Part shown: positions 25,551 through 33,511 of the stretch, in pieces
Position numbering within the stretch: position 1 is the stretch's first letter
How the letters are laid out: every line of letters begins with the position of its first letter
Assembly (NCBI RefSeq): GCF_018917145.1
Contig: NZ_JAHLOD010000022.1
Span: forward strand, 1 to 61,304
Length of the DNA: 61,304 nucleotides
Direction of reading: 5' to 3'
From: Clostridium bornimense
GTDB taxonomy: Bacteria; Bacillota; Clostridia; Clostridiales; Clostridiaceae
Position numbers and translations under genes: made by a program
Notes under the pieces: model-generated
The model's input: only the letters and a program-made list of their open reading frames with translations
What the model was told of the DNA's origin: nothing
Databases searched by the model: none

Positions 25551-27978
25551 ATTGAATTTTAACTGGATTTGTATTCCATATATCTATAGCATAATCTTTT
25601 ATCGTATTGTCAGATGAAAATATTCCTGATTCAGCAATGTTTATAATACACATTTCTAACCACTTTTGATGATCTCTATAAAGTAGATCTATTTTTTCTT
25701 GCGCTTTAACATATGAATTAAAATCTTTAAGGACAAAATATTCATCATTCATATCTAAAAGAGAATTATGAAGATTTTTAAATTCATAAGGAGAAACATT
25801 TAAAGAGCCATCAACCAATTGGTCTAAAACTTTTCTTAGACGATTATCTTCATTATATATACGTCTAGAAGAATATCCGCCAAAGTTAAGATATTGTGTA
25901 ACTTCATGAACATCCATTCCAAATAGAACTATGTTATCGGCACCTACAGCATCGTATATTTCAACATTAGCACCATCAAGAGTAGCCAAGGTAATAGCTC
26001 CATTCATCATAAATTTCATATTTCCAGTTCCAGATGCTTCAAAAGTAGTTGTAGATATTTGTTCTGATACATCGGCGCAAGGAATAACTTTTTCTGCTAA
26101 AGATACTCTATAATTTTCTAAGAATACTACTTTAATTTTTTTATTTACAACAGGATCATTGTTTATTAATGTTGCTACAGTATTTATAAGTTTTATAGTT
26201 TCTTTTGCTAAATGGTAACTAGGAGATGCTTTAGCACCAAAGAAAAAGGTTCTAGGTGTTAAATCTAAATTAGGGTTTTCTTTTATTGTATTATAAAGGT
26301 ACATTATGTGTAAGATATTTAGTATTTGTCTCTTATAGGCATGTAACCTTTTTACTTGTATATCAAATATAGAATTAGGATCTATTAAAATATTATATTT
26401 ATCTTTTACATATCGAGCTAATAGTAATTTATTGTTGAATTTAATTTTATCTATTCTAGATTTCAGTTCTGGATCTGTAGAAAACTTTCTAAGTTTAGAA
26501 AGCTCCTTTGGATTTTTTATCCAGGTATCACCTATTGTATCAGATATAGCTTTAGCTAATTCAGGATTTGCTTGCAATAACCAACGTCTATGGGTTATAC
26601 CATTAGTTTTATTATTGAATCTTAGAGTGAATAGTTCATAAAAATCTTTTAACTCTCTATGCTTAAGGATATCAGTATGAAGTTTAGCTACGCCGTTTAT
26701 AGAATGAGAGCCCACTATTGCTAAATATGCCATTTTTATTACACCATCACTTATAATAGACATTCTGCGTACTTTTTCTTCATCGTTAGGAAACTTTAAT
26801 CGAATATCTTCACAGAATCTTCTGTTGATTTCTTCTATAATCATATATATTCTTGGTAATAAGTTTTTAAATAAATCTATAGGCCATTTTTCAAGAGCTT
26901 CTGAAAGTATTGTATGATTTGTATATGCTAGAGTATTTACTGTTATTCTAAAAGCATCATCCCAATTTAATTCTTCTTCATCTATAAGAATTCTCATGAG
27001 TTCAGCAACGGCTACAGAAGGGTGAGTGTCATTAATGTGAATTTGAACATGTTTATCTAGATCAAAAATAGAGTGTCCTGATTTTTTGAATCTTTTTATT
27101 ATGGAATGAATACCAGCACATACAAAGAAATATTGTTGTTTAAGACGTAGCAACTTTCCTTTTTCGGTGGAGTCATCAGGATATAGTACTTGAGATATTG
27201 CTTGTACATCAGCTTTATATTCTTGAGCTTTGCAATAGTCTCCTTTAGAGAATTCGTATAAGTCAAAATCAGAGTGGACTGGCTCAGAGCTCCATAATCT
27301 TAAGGTATTTACTGTTTTATTTTTATAACCTATTATAGGCGTATCATAAGGTACAGCTCGTACAGCTTCATAATCTTGAAGTTCGAAGTTTAGCCGTCCC
27401 TTTTTTTCTATAGTTTTAACAGTACCATAAAATTTAACAATAACAGATTTATCATCTTTACGGGTTTCCCATATATTACCGTCCTTTAACCAATTATCAG
27501 GGATTTCTACTTGGTAGCCATTAACTATTTTTTGTTCAAATAGTCCATAATTATATCTTATTCCATTGCCGTGACCGGGAAGTTCTAGTGAAGCCATAGA
27601 ATCTAAAAAACAAGCAGCAAGTCTACCAAGTCCACCATTTCCTAGGCCAGCATCTACTTCGGTTTCTTCTAATTCTCTAAGGTTTATATTTAGTTCTTTT
27701 AATGCTTCTTCACATAAATCTCTGATACCTAAGTTTATTAAGTTACTTTGAAGTAGTCGCCCTATTAAGAATTCCATAGAGAAATAATAAATTTGTTTTT
27801 CAGAAGTCTCTGCATATTGTTTATTAGTGTTAAGCCAATTTTGTGCAGCATAATCTTTTACTAGGCTAGCTAGTGCAAGATATTTATAAGAATTGCTACA
27901 TTCAGATACATCTTGTGCGAAAAGAGAAGTAGTTTTATTTATAAAATCTTCTTTAATTTTATCCTTAGTCAAAGTCAT
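25549..27978 (-). CDS. glgP: Glycogen/maltodextrin phosphorylase
   Basis: Phosphorolysis of alpha-1,4-glucans to glucose-1-phosphate. 809 residues from the ATG with a TAGGAG ribosome binding site; a GTG nine bases upstream overlaps that site. GT35 hallmarks include GNGGLGRLAACFLDSMAS, HINDTHPSVAVAELMR, FDIQVKRLHAYKRQ and the pyridoxal-phosphate Lys655 in SGTGNMKFMMNGA. Single gene; no other glycogen gene is near. A predicted small RNA is transcribed in the same direction just upstream and ends about 100 bases before this start. Confidence 0.97.
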   Translation of the reverse strand: MTLTKDKIKEDFINKTTSLFAQDVSECSNSYKYLALASLVKDYAAQNWLNTNKQYAETSEKQIYYFSMEFLIGRLLQSNLINLGIRDLCEEALKELNINLRELEETEVDAGLGNGGLGRLAACFLDSMASLELPGHGNGIRYNYGLFEQKIVNGYQVEIPDNWLKDGNIWETRKDDKSVIVKFYGTVKTIEKKGRLNFELQDYEAVRAVPYDTPIIGYKNKTVNTLRLWSSEPVHSDFDLYEFSKGDYCKAQEYKADVQAISQVLYPDDSTEKGKLLRLKQQYFFVCAGIHSIIKRFKKSGHSIFDLDKHVQIHINDTHPSVAVAELMRILIDEEELNWDDAFRITVNTLAYTNHTILSEALEKWPIDLFKNLLPRIYMIIEEINRRFCEDIRLKFPNDEEKVRRMSIISDGVIKMAYLAIVGSHSINGVAKLHTDILKHRELKDFYELFTLRFNNKTNGITHRRWLLQANPELAKAISDTIGDTWIKNPKELSKLRKFSTDPELKSRIDKIKFNNKLLLARYVKDKYNILIDPNSIFDIQVKRLHAYKRQILNILHIMYLYNTIKENPNLDLTPRTFFFGAKASPSYHLAKETIKLINTVATLINNDPVVNKKIKVVFLENYRVSLAEKVIPCADVSEQISTTTFEASGTGNMKFMMNGAITLATLDGANVEIYDAVGADNIVLFGMDVHEVTQYLNFGGYSSRRIYNEDNRLRKVLDQLVDGSLNVSPYEFKNLHNSLLDMNDEYFVLKDFNSYVKAQEKIDLLYRDHQKWLEMCIINIAESGIFSSDNTIKDYAIDIWNTNPVKIQ

Positions 27979-28081
27979 AAAAATCACTCCTAAAATTGCT
28001 GAATTAAATATAATAGTGATACTAATATATATATTAATTAATATAAGAAGTAATGTAGATTTTTATGAAATATTAAATATA

Positions 28082-28222
28082 AAAAAATAACCGCAACGTC
28101 GGCGTTGCGGTTAAGGGGGTTAGGGAAATATTGAATTCTTTATAGGATTACGGGGTATAATCCTATACAATAAGCATTCGCTTTACGGGAACATTTACTA
28201 AGTTCGACATCGTTCGACTTAG
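28082..28222 (-). ncRNA. Predicted C-rich small RNA upstream of glgP
   Basis: Minus-strand transcription unit with no reading frame. The promoter is TTGACT-17-TATTAT (28253-28258 and 28230-28235), placing the start near 28222. Three stems follow: a 5' hairpin ACTAAGT/ACTTAGT (28197-28223), a perfect 10-bp hairpin TATAGGATTA/TAATCCTATA (28141-28167) with a TACCCCG loop, and a terminator AACCGCAACG/CGTTGCGGTT (28089-28112) followed by ATTTTTTT. The single-stranded linker 28113-28129 reads CCCTAACCCCCTTAA in the RNA, complementary to purine-rich Shine-Dalgarno regions, as in RsaE/RoxS-type regulators. About 140 nt. Confidence 0.7.
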
Positions 28223-28229
28223 TGATATT

Positions 28230-28258
28230 ATAATATCATTTTAAAAAATAAAAGTCAA
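28230..28258 (-). promoter_or_regulatory. promoter of the predicted small RNA
   Basis: Read on the minus strand: TTGACT-17-TATTAT. The predicted start lies at the foot of the first hairpin. Confidence 0.65.
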
Positions 28259-28386
28259 TAAAATTTATAAAAAAATTATTTTAAAAAATTAAATTAAAAT
28301 AAAATTTCTATAAATTAACCTTGTTTCTTATAATAGTATTTTAATAAAATCTTAAGGAGAACTTAATAAATATTGTATATTTTTCA

Positions 28387-28395
28387 TGATATAAT
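28387..28395 (+). promoter_or_regulatory. extended -10 promoter
   Basis: TGATATAAT about 30 bases before the small membrane-protein gene; no clear -35. Confidence 0.45.
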
Positions 28396-28424
28396 AAGAG
28401 CAAATAAGAAGAGGAATGATGGGG

Positions 28425-28595
28425 ATGGAAATGAGAAGTAAAAAAATTAAAGCATGGTCTGTAGCTAGTATATTTATCTGTACAGCAATTATAGCAGCAC
28501 CTTTTGCACTAGCAATCTTATTAACATATGGGATATACTATTATTGCAAGAAGATTAAATTAGATATTACAATGAGAAGAAGATCAATAGAATAA
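28425..28595 (+). CDS. Small membrane protein, 56 aa
   Basis: Begins MEMRSKKIKAWS, has one or two hydrophobic segments (about 12-40, ASIFICTAIIAAPFALAILL) and ends in a basic tail (MRRRSIE). AGAGGA lies 10 bases before the ATG at 28425; ATGs at 28419 and 28431 are alternatives. An extended -10 promoter precedes it and hutP follows 51 bases later, so they may share a transcript. No family recognised. Confidence 0.65.
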   Translation: MEMRSKKIKAWSVASIFICTAIIAAPFALAILLTYGIYYYCKKIKLDITMRRRSIE

Positions 28596-28646
28596 ATAAT
28601 AAGATAACCTTGCAAAAGATAAAGTATATGAGGAGGGTTACGGTTT

Positions 28647-29057
28647 ATGTACTCAAGTATAGATATTTCTAAAGAAGCTATAAGGATGGCAATATCTTCA
28701 AGAGAAGAAGAAAGGGAATATGAAAAAAGTCTAAGAGATAAAGGGATAAAGGTTGCAGCTGTTGATATTGGTGGAAATTTAAATGAGAGTATTATAAAGA
28801 TAATAGAAAGAGCTTTAGTAGCTTCAAAGAGATCTGGTATTATTAGAGGTACTCATGTTGAGGATGGTGCTATAGCAGGAGCAACTAGAGATGCAATATC
28901 GCAAGTTAGCGGAAGAGCAAATAATTTAAATGTTGGTGGTAAAATAGGTATAGCTAGAGGCGGAGAACATATATGTGTGGCTATATTTTTATCTATTGGA
29001 CTATTGCATTTAAATGAAGTTGTTATAGGACTTGGACATAGATCGTTACAAGAATAG
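28647..29057 (+). CDS. hutP: HutP family RNA-binding antiterminator
   Basis: 136 residues, close to Bacillus HutP (148). It keeps the conserved core GIIRGTHVEDGAIAGATRDA, with histidines that coordinate the metal and L-histidine in HutP, and EHICVAIF...GLGHRS. In Bacillus, HutP hexamers bind UAG-repeat RNA and prevent termination in the hut operon when histidine and Mg2+ are present. No hut gene is in the window, so the target here is unknown. AGGAGGG precedes the start. Confidence 0.92.
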   Translation: MYSSIDISKEAIRMAISSREEEREYEKSLRDKGIKVAAVDIGGNLNESIIKIIERALVASKRSGIIRGTHVEDGAIAGATRDAISQVSGRANNLNVGGKIGIARGGEHICVAIFLSIGLLHLNEVVIGLGHRSLQE

Positions 29058-29072
29058 AATATATAAATAATA

Positions 29073-29110
29073 GAAGCTATTGCGCTAATAGGAGTGTAAG
29101 AGCTTTTTTA
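29073..29110 (+). terminator. hutP terminator
   Basis: GAAGCTATTGCGC pairs with GTGTAAGAGCTT using several G-U pairs, followed by TTTTTT. Member of the shared stem-loop family. Confidence 0.75.
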
Positions 29111-29190
29111 ATGTAAAGAGTTTTTATATAACAATATAATATAAGTTTTATCTAAAGTTAAGATACTTATTATAAGGGAATTCTTCAAAT

Positions 29191-29250
29191 AAGGAGTTAT
29201 AAGCATAATATTTAATTATTAGGTTTATAGCTCTTTTAATTATTTTTTGA
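29191..29250 (+). terminator. second hairpin with T tract, upstream of trpX
   Basis: GAGTTATAA (29195-29203) pairs with TTATAGCTC (29226-29234), then TTTTAATTATTTTTT. It follows the hutP terminator without a gene between, so it is either a back-up terminator or part of a leader. The rest of 29111-29301 shows no gene. Confidence 0.55.
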
Positions 29251-29301
29251 AAATATATAACTAATGTGAATTTTAATATAGCTATACATTTAATAAGGAT
29301 A

Positions 29302-29330
29302 TTTACAATTGATGACGTTTGTGCTAATAT
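29302..29330 (+). promoter_or_regulatory. promoter of the trpXYZ-type operon
   Basis: TTTACA-17-TAATAT, 31 bases before the trpX start. No T-box motif or other known riboswitch is seen here. Confidence 0.5.
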
Positions 29331-29361
29331 GTGGTAAACGATTTTTTAGGAGGAATGGGAC

Positions 29362-30354
29362 ATGGAAGGGAAAAAGATATTGGCTATTATATGTTCATTA
29401 ACTTTAACATTGGGAATAATTTCTGGATGTAGTAAAGGTGATTCTAACAAAAATGATAAGGTTAAAATTGGGTTAGAGCAATTGATAGAACATCCTGCAT
29501 TAGATTCAGCTAGGGAAGGCTTTGAAGAGAGAATGAAAGAGAAAGGTTATGAAGATGGTAAAAATATTGAGTATGAATATAAAAATGCTCAAGGTGATAA
29601 TGCTATAACTCAACAAATAGCTCAAAATTTTGTAAGTGATAAGAAAGATATAATAGTTTCTATAGCTACACCAGCAGCACAAGCTGCATATAATGCTACA
29701 AAAGATATACCGATAGTTTTTACTGCAGTAACAGATCCAGTAGCAGCAGAATTAGTAAAGTCATTAGAGAATCCAGGAACAAATGTAACAGGAACTTCAG
29801 ATGATGTATCAATAGAAAAGCAATTTCAATTATTAAAGACATTAGTACCTAAGGCAAAGAAAATAGGAATGTTATACAATACATCAGAGGCAAATTCAGA
29901 AGTGCAAGTGAATAAGGCAAAAAAAGCTTCATCAGATTTTCAATTAGAAATTATACCTAAGGGAATAACTAATGTTAATGAGATAGATGCAGCATTAAAT
30001 TCATTATTAGGAGAAGTAGATGCTTTATATATTCCTACAGACAATACTATTGCAAATGCAGCAGCTTTAGTAAATAAGAAAGCTATAGAAAAGAAAATAC
30101 CAGTTATTGCAGCAGAAAGAGGTATGGTTGAAAATGGTGCATTAGCGACACTAGGAATAGACTATAAGCAATTAGGTAGAAATACAGCTGATGTTGTTAT
30201 AAAAATTATAGAAGGAGAAAAACCAGAAAATATTGCAGTGACAACATTAAAAGATATGAATCTTATTGTGAATACAGATACTGCAGATGCATTAGGGATA
30301 ACTTTGCCAGGAGATATTGATAAGAAAGCAGAAAAGATAAAAGGGAGTAATTAG
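29362..30354 (+). CDS. ABC transporter substrate-binding lipoprotein (TrpX family)
   Basis: 330 residues with lipobox ISGC (Cys23) and a type-1 periplasmic-binding fold (KVKIGLEQLIEHPALDSARE...; ATPAAQAAYNATKDIPIVFTA; DNTIANAAALVNKKA). This is the DUF534/TrpX group, often predicted to bind tryptophan or another aromatic amino acid; the ligand cannot be decided from this sequence. Permease and ATPase genes overlap directly downstream. Confidence 0.88.
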   Translation: MEGKKILAIICSLTLTLGIISGCSKGDSNKNDKVKIGLEQLIEHPALDSAREGFEERMKEKGYEDGKNIEYEYKNAQGDNAITQQIAQNFVSDKKDIIVSIATPAAQAAYNATKDIPIVFTAVTDPVAAELVKSLENPGTNVTGTSDDVSIEKQFQLLKTLVPKAKKIGMLYNTSEANSEVQVNKAKKASSDFQLEIIPKGITNVNEIDAALNSLLGEVDALYIPTDNTIANAAALVNKKAIEKKIPVIAAERGMVENGALATLGIDYKQLGRNTADVVIKIIEGEKPENIAVTTLKDMNLIVNTDTADALGITLPGDIDKKAEKIKGSN

Positions 30355-30356
30355 TG

Positions 30357-31232
30357 ATGGATAAAATAGTGATTAGTACATTGGAGCAAGGATTGATATT
30401 TGCCGTTGTAGCAATAGGTGTTTATATTACTTATAAAATATTAGATTTTCCAGACTTATCTGTAGATGGAACATTTCCTTTAGGGGCTGCAGTCTGTGCT
30501 TTAGGACTTATGAAAAATATAAATCCATTTATATGTTGTTTGTTGGCTTTTATGGCAGGATGCATAGGAGGATTTTTTACAGGAATATTACATGTTAAGT
30601 TAAAAATAGATGCTCTTATGAGTGGAATTTTAGTTATGACTGGATTATATTCTATTAATTTAAGAATAATGGGAAAATCTAATGTTCCTTTTTTCGGTAA
30701 GGAATTAATTTTTAGTGATAAAGTTAATAAACTTGTTGTTATAGTGTGTATTTTGGCTGTAGTTAAAATACTATTTGATTTATTCTTAAAAACAAAAAGG
30801 GGATTTTTATTAATAGCAGTTGGTGATAATGATCAAATGGTTACATCTCTTGGTGTGAGTAAAGATAATGTTAAAATTTTAGGACTTATAATTTCCAATG
30901 GTTTTGTATCATTAGGAGGAGCAATGACAGCACAATATCAAGGTTATGCAGAAGTAAGTATGGGAACAGGGGTAGTAGTTATGGCATTGGCAGCAGTTAT
31001 TATAGGTTCAACTATTCTTGGTAAAGTTTCATTTATTAAAGGGACAACCCTTGCTATTGTAGGAGCTATAGTTTACAAGGTAGCGATGGCAGTAGCACTA
31101 CAATTCAGAATAGAACCACAAGACTTAAAGCTTATTACAGCAATAATTATAGTAGTTGCTCTTAGTTGTAATGGAAGTCTTTTCTCACTTAAAAGAAGAG
31201 TTAAAGGTGGTGAAAAAGTTGCTACAAATTAA
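30357..31232 (+). CDS. ABC transporter permease (TrpY family)
   Basis: About 291 residues with eight or so membrane segments; the conserved DFPDLSVDGTFPLGAAV and branched-chain-type permease fold are visible. Its start overlaps the trpX stop (GTG at 30354 or ATG at 30357, AGGGAG upstream). Forms the membrane channel of the transporter. Confidence 0.88.
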   Translation: MDKIVISTLEQGLIFAVVAIGVYITYKILDFPDLSVDGTFPLGAAVCALGLMKNINPFICCLLAFMAGCIGGFFTGILHVKLKIDALMSGILVMTGLYSINLRIMGKSNVPFFGKELIFSDKVNKLVVIVCILAVVKILFDLFLKTKRGFLLIAVGDNDQMVTSLGVSKDNVKILGLIISNGFVSLGGAMTAQYQGYAEVSMGTGVVVMALAAVIIGSTILGKVSFIKGTTLAIVGAIVYKVAMAVALQFRIEPQDLKLITAIIIVVALSCNGSLFSLKRRVKGGEKVATN

Positions 31233-32013
31233 TGATTTATCCAAAACATTTTATAAAGGAACAGTAAATGAGAATACTATTTTTAATAAATTCTCTTTTA
31301 CTGCCAATGAAGGAGATTTTATTTCTATTATAGGTAGTAATGGTGCGGGAAAATCTACATTACTTAATCTTATAGGTGGATCTATTATCGCTGATGAAGG
31401 TTCTATCTTATTAGATGGAGAAGAAGTTATAAATAAAAAGGAACATTATAGAGCTAAAAAGATAGGAAGAGTTTTTCAAAATCCATTTCAAGGGGTATGT
31501 TCTAATATGACTATACTTGAAAATATGTCTTTAGCTTTTAATAAGGGAAAATCATATAATCTAACACCAGGTATAAATAAAAAAAATATCAATAGATTTA
31601 AAGAACAATTAGAAAAAATAGATCTTGGGTTAGAAGATAAAATAAATGATAAGGTTGGATTATTATCTGGAGGGCAAAGACAAGCAATATCATTATTAAT
31701 GGCTGTAATGAGTAAACCTAAAGTTCTTTTGTTAGATGAACATACAGCAGCATTAGACCCTAAGACATCAGAAAAAATAATATCAATAACTAAAGAACTT
31801 GTAGAGGAGAATAAAATAACAACGCTTATGGTAACACACAATCTTAATCATGCTATTAGTAGTGGGAATAGACTGATAATGATGCATAAAGGAGAAGTAA
31901 TAGTTGATATTAGAGAAAAAGATAAAGTTGATTTAACTACAGAAAAGTTAATGAAAGAATTTGAACATGCTCATGTTAAAGAAGCATTAAGTGATAGAAG
32001 TTTGTTAGTTTAA
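31210..32013 (+). CDS. ABC transporter ATP-binding protein (TrpZ family)
   Basis: About 267 residues. Walker A GSNGAGKST, signature LSGGQRQAISLLM and Walker B VLLLDEHTAALDP; the His in the D-E-H-T-A context is typical of this subgroup. The start is placed at GTG 31210 inside the permease gene; the longer frame from 31156 is all permease overlap. Third gene of the transporter. The gap 32014-32130 has no strong terminator. Confidence 0.88.
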   Translation: MKKLLQINDLSKTFYKGTVNENTIFNKFSFTANEGDFISIIGSNGAGKSTLLNLIGGSIIADEGSILLDGEEVINKKEHYRAKKIGRVFQNPFQGVCSNMTILENMSLAFNKGKSYNLTPGINKKNINRFKEQLEKIDLGLEDKINDKVGLLSGGQRQAISLLMAVMSKPKVLLLDEHTAALDPKTSEKIISITKELVEENKITTLMVTHNLNHAISSGNRLIMMHKGEVIVDIREKDKVDLTTEKLMKEFEHAHVKEALSDRSLLV

Positions 32014-32130
32014 TATTATATCAAATTTCATTAACTCAACCATAAGTACACTGAAGTTGATAATTTTCTGCTTATTGTAAAGAATATATTATAAATTAGT
32101 TTTATAATTAATATACGAGGAGAAATGTAT

Positions 32131-32814
32131 ATGAAAGTGTTAAAAGAAGAGTTCTATGGTAGAGATACATTAACGGTAGCAAAAGAATTGTTAGGTAAAT
32201 ATTTAATTAGAGTTATTGATGGTAAGTATGTGGGAGGAAAGATAGTTGAGACGGAAGCTTATCTAGGTGTAAATGATAAGGCTGCTCATGCGTATGGAGG
32301 TAAGATTACTGAAAGGGTAAAGCCTATGTATAAAATGGCAGGTACGTCATATGTGTACAGTATTTATGGAATGTATTATTGTTTAAATGCTATAACAGAG
32401 AGGGAAGGGGTCCCACAGGGAGTGTTAATAAGGGCTATTGAGCCATTATTAGGCTTAGATAAAATTTCTATCAATAGAACTAAGAAAAAAAGTGAAAAAA
32501 CTTATGGAGAGTTAACAAAAAGGGAACGATTAAATCTAACTTCCGGACCTTCAAAGTTATGTATGGCATTAGACATTGATAAGAGATTTAATAGTGGATT
32601 GCTTTGGGATGGAGAACTTTTTATAGTTGATTATGATGAGGAATTGAAAAAATTTTTTGAGAAGGAAGAGGCGCCTTGTGGAAAAATAGTTAAAAGTAAA
32701 AGAATAGGAATTGATTATGCAGAAGAGGCGAGAGACTTTTTGAATAGATTTTATTATGAAGGAAATCCTTACGTATCTGTAAAAGATAAGAATCCATTGT
32801 ATTTAAATGTGTAA
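32131..32814 (+). CDS. 3-methyladenine DNA glycosylase (Aag/MPG family)
   Basis: Excises alkylated purines in base-excision repair. 227 residues with the family motifs GGKIVETEAYLG, DKAAHAYGG, SYVYSIYGMYYCLN, GVLIRAIEP and LTSGPSKLCMAL. The catalytic Glu is in VETEAY. ATG 32131 is preferred to ATG 32125 by its spacing from CGAGGAG. Single gene with a strong terminator. Confidence 0.95.
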   Translation: MKVLKEEFYGRDTLTVAKELLGKYLIRVIDGKYVGGKIVETEAYLGVNDKAAHAYGGKITERVKPMYKMAGTSYVYSIYGMYYCLNAITEREGVPQGVLIRAIEPLLGLDKISINRTKKKSEKTYGELTKRERLNLTSGPSKLCMALDIDKRFNSGLLWDGELFIVDYDEELKKFFEKEEAPCGKIVKSKRIGIDYAEEARDFLNRFYYEGNPYVSVKDKNPLYLNV

Positions 32815-32819
32815 AAGTT

Positions 32820-32878
32820 AAGTTTATCCACAGTTGCAATGAAAAAATTCGTTGTACCTGTGGATAAACTTTTTTTAT
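32820..32878 (+). terminator. aag terminator
   Basis: Perfect 14-bp stem AAGTTTATCCACAG/CTGTGGATAAACTT followed by TTTTTT. Confidence 0.95.
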
Positions 32879-32953
32879 TGTTAGTAAATATAGGTTTAGT
32901 GAAATTTATTATATCATAATTGTATAACTAGAACAAACTTATCATTAGAAATA

Positions 32954-33061
32954 TTATAAATTTATGTAGATTAAAAGTGCTAATAGAATTCCGTCTATGA
33001 AAAATAGCGATAATGCTAGTAATAAATTTATATTATGTTTAGCCCATTTTTTCTTTTCCAT
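32954..33061 (-). CDS. Single-pass membrane microprotein, 35 aa
   Basis: Begins MEKKKWAKHN, then about 22 hydrophobic residues (LLLALSLFFIDGILLALLIY) and ends INL. GAGGTGA lies 7 bases before the ATG on the minus strand. It sits divergently from the copper operon in a gap otherwise empty of genes. No family recognised; the strong ribosome binding site and clean transmembrane segment are the support. Confidence 0.6.
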   Translation of the reverse strand: MEKKKWAKHNINLLLALSLFFIDGILLALLIYINL

Positions 33062-33099
33062 AATAATATCACCTCATGGTAAATTATTGACAGAATTTC

Positions 33100-33157
33100 T
33101 ATATAAAATTCGTATTTATAAATAATATTATATAAAATTCGTATTTATAAATAATAT
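33100..33157. repeat. exact 29-bp tandem duplication
   Basis: Two identical adjacent 29-bp units beginning TATATAAAATTCGTATTTAT (33100-33128 and 33129-33157), directly before the csoR -35 and upstream of the divergent microprotein gene. Confidence 0.9.
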
Positions 33158-33159
33158 TA

Positions 33160-33189
33160 TTGACAAAATAAAAAAGAGTGGTATTATAA
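33160..33189 (+). promoter_or_regulatory. csoR-copA-copZ promoter
   Basis: TTGACA at 33160-33165 with TATTAT (spacing 16) or TTATAA (spacing 18) as the -10. Confidence 0.75.
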
Positions 33190-33195
33190 AGTTGC

Positions 33196-33220
33196 ACACC
33201 CCCACCTAGGGGAGGGGTAC
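33196..33220 (+). promoter_or_regulatory. CsoR operator
   Basis: ACACCCCCACC followed by TAGGGGAGGGGT, an inverted C-tract/G-tract pair typical of CsoR operators. It lies just downstream of the -10, so CsoR binding should block transcription until Cu(I) releases it. Confidence 0.85.
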
Positions 33221-33235
33221 AAATAAGGAGGATTT

Positions 33236-33502
33236 ATGGATAAAGATAGAAAAATGATTTTACAATGTTTAAAAACTTGTAGAGGGCAGATAGATGGAAT
33301 AATTAAGATGATTGAAGATGAAAGATATTGTATAGACATTTCTAATCAAATAATATCAGCTCAAGGATTACTTAAAAAATCTAATAGTATGATATTAAAA
33401 AATCATTTGAACCATTGTGTTAAAGAAGCGATGCATCACGATAATGCAGATGAAAAAATAGATGAAGTTATAGATATACTAGGCAAACTTTTAGGAAAGT
33501 AA
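33236..33502 (+). CDS. csoR: Copper-sensing repressor CsoR
   Basis: 88-residue all-helical repressor of the DUF156 family. The Cu(I) ligands are present with family spacing: Cys32, His57 and Cys61 (Cys36-His61-Cys65 in other CsoR). It autoregulates its own operon through the operator just upstream. copA starts 9 bases after its stop. Confidence 0.94.
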   Translation: MDKDRKMILQCLKTCRGQIDGIIKMIEDERYCIDISNQIISAQGLLKKSNSMILKNHLNHCVKEAMHHDNADEKIDEVIDILGKLLGK

Positions 33503-33511
33503 GGAGGATAT

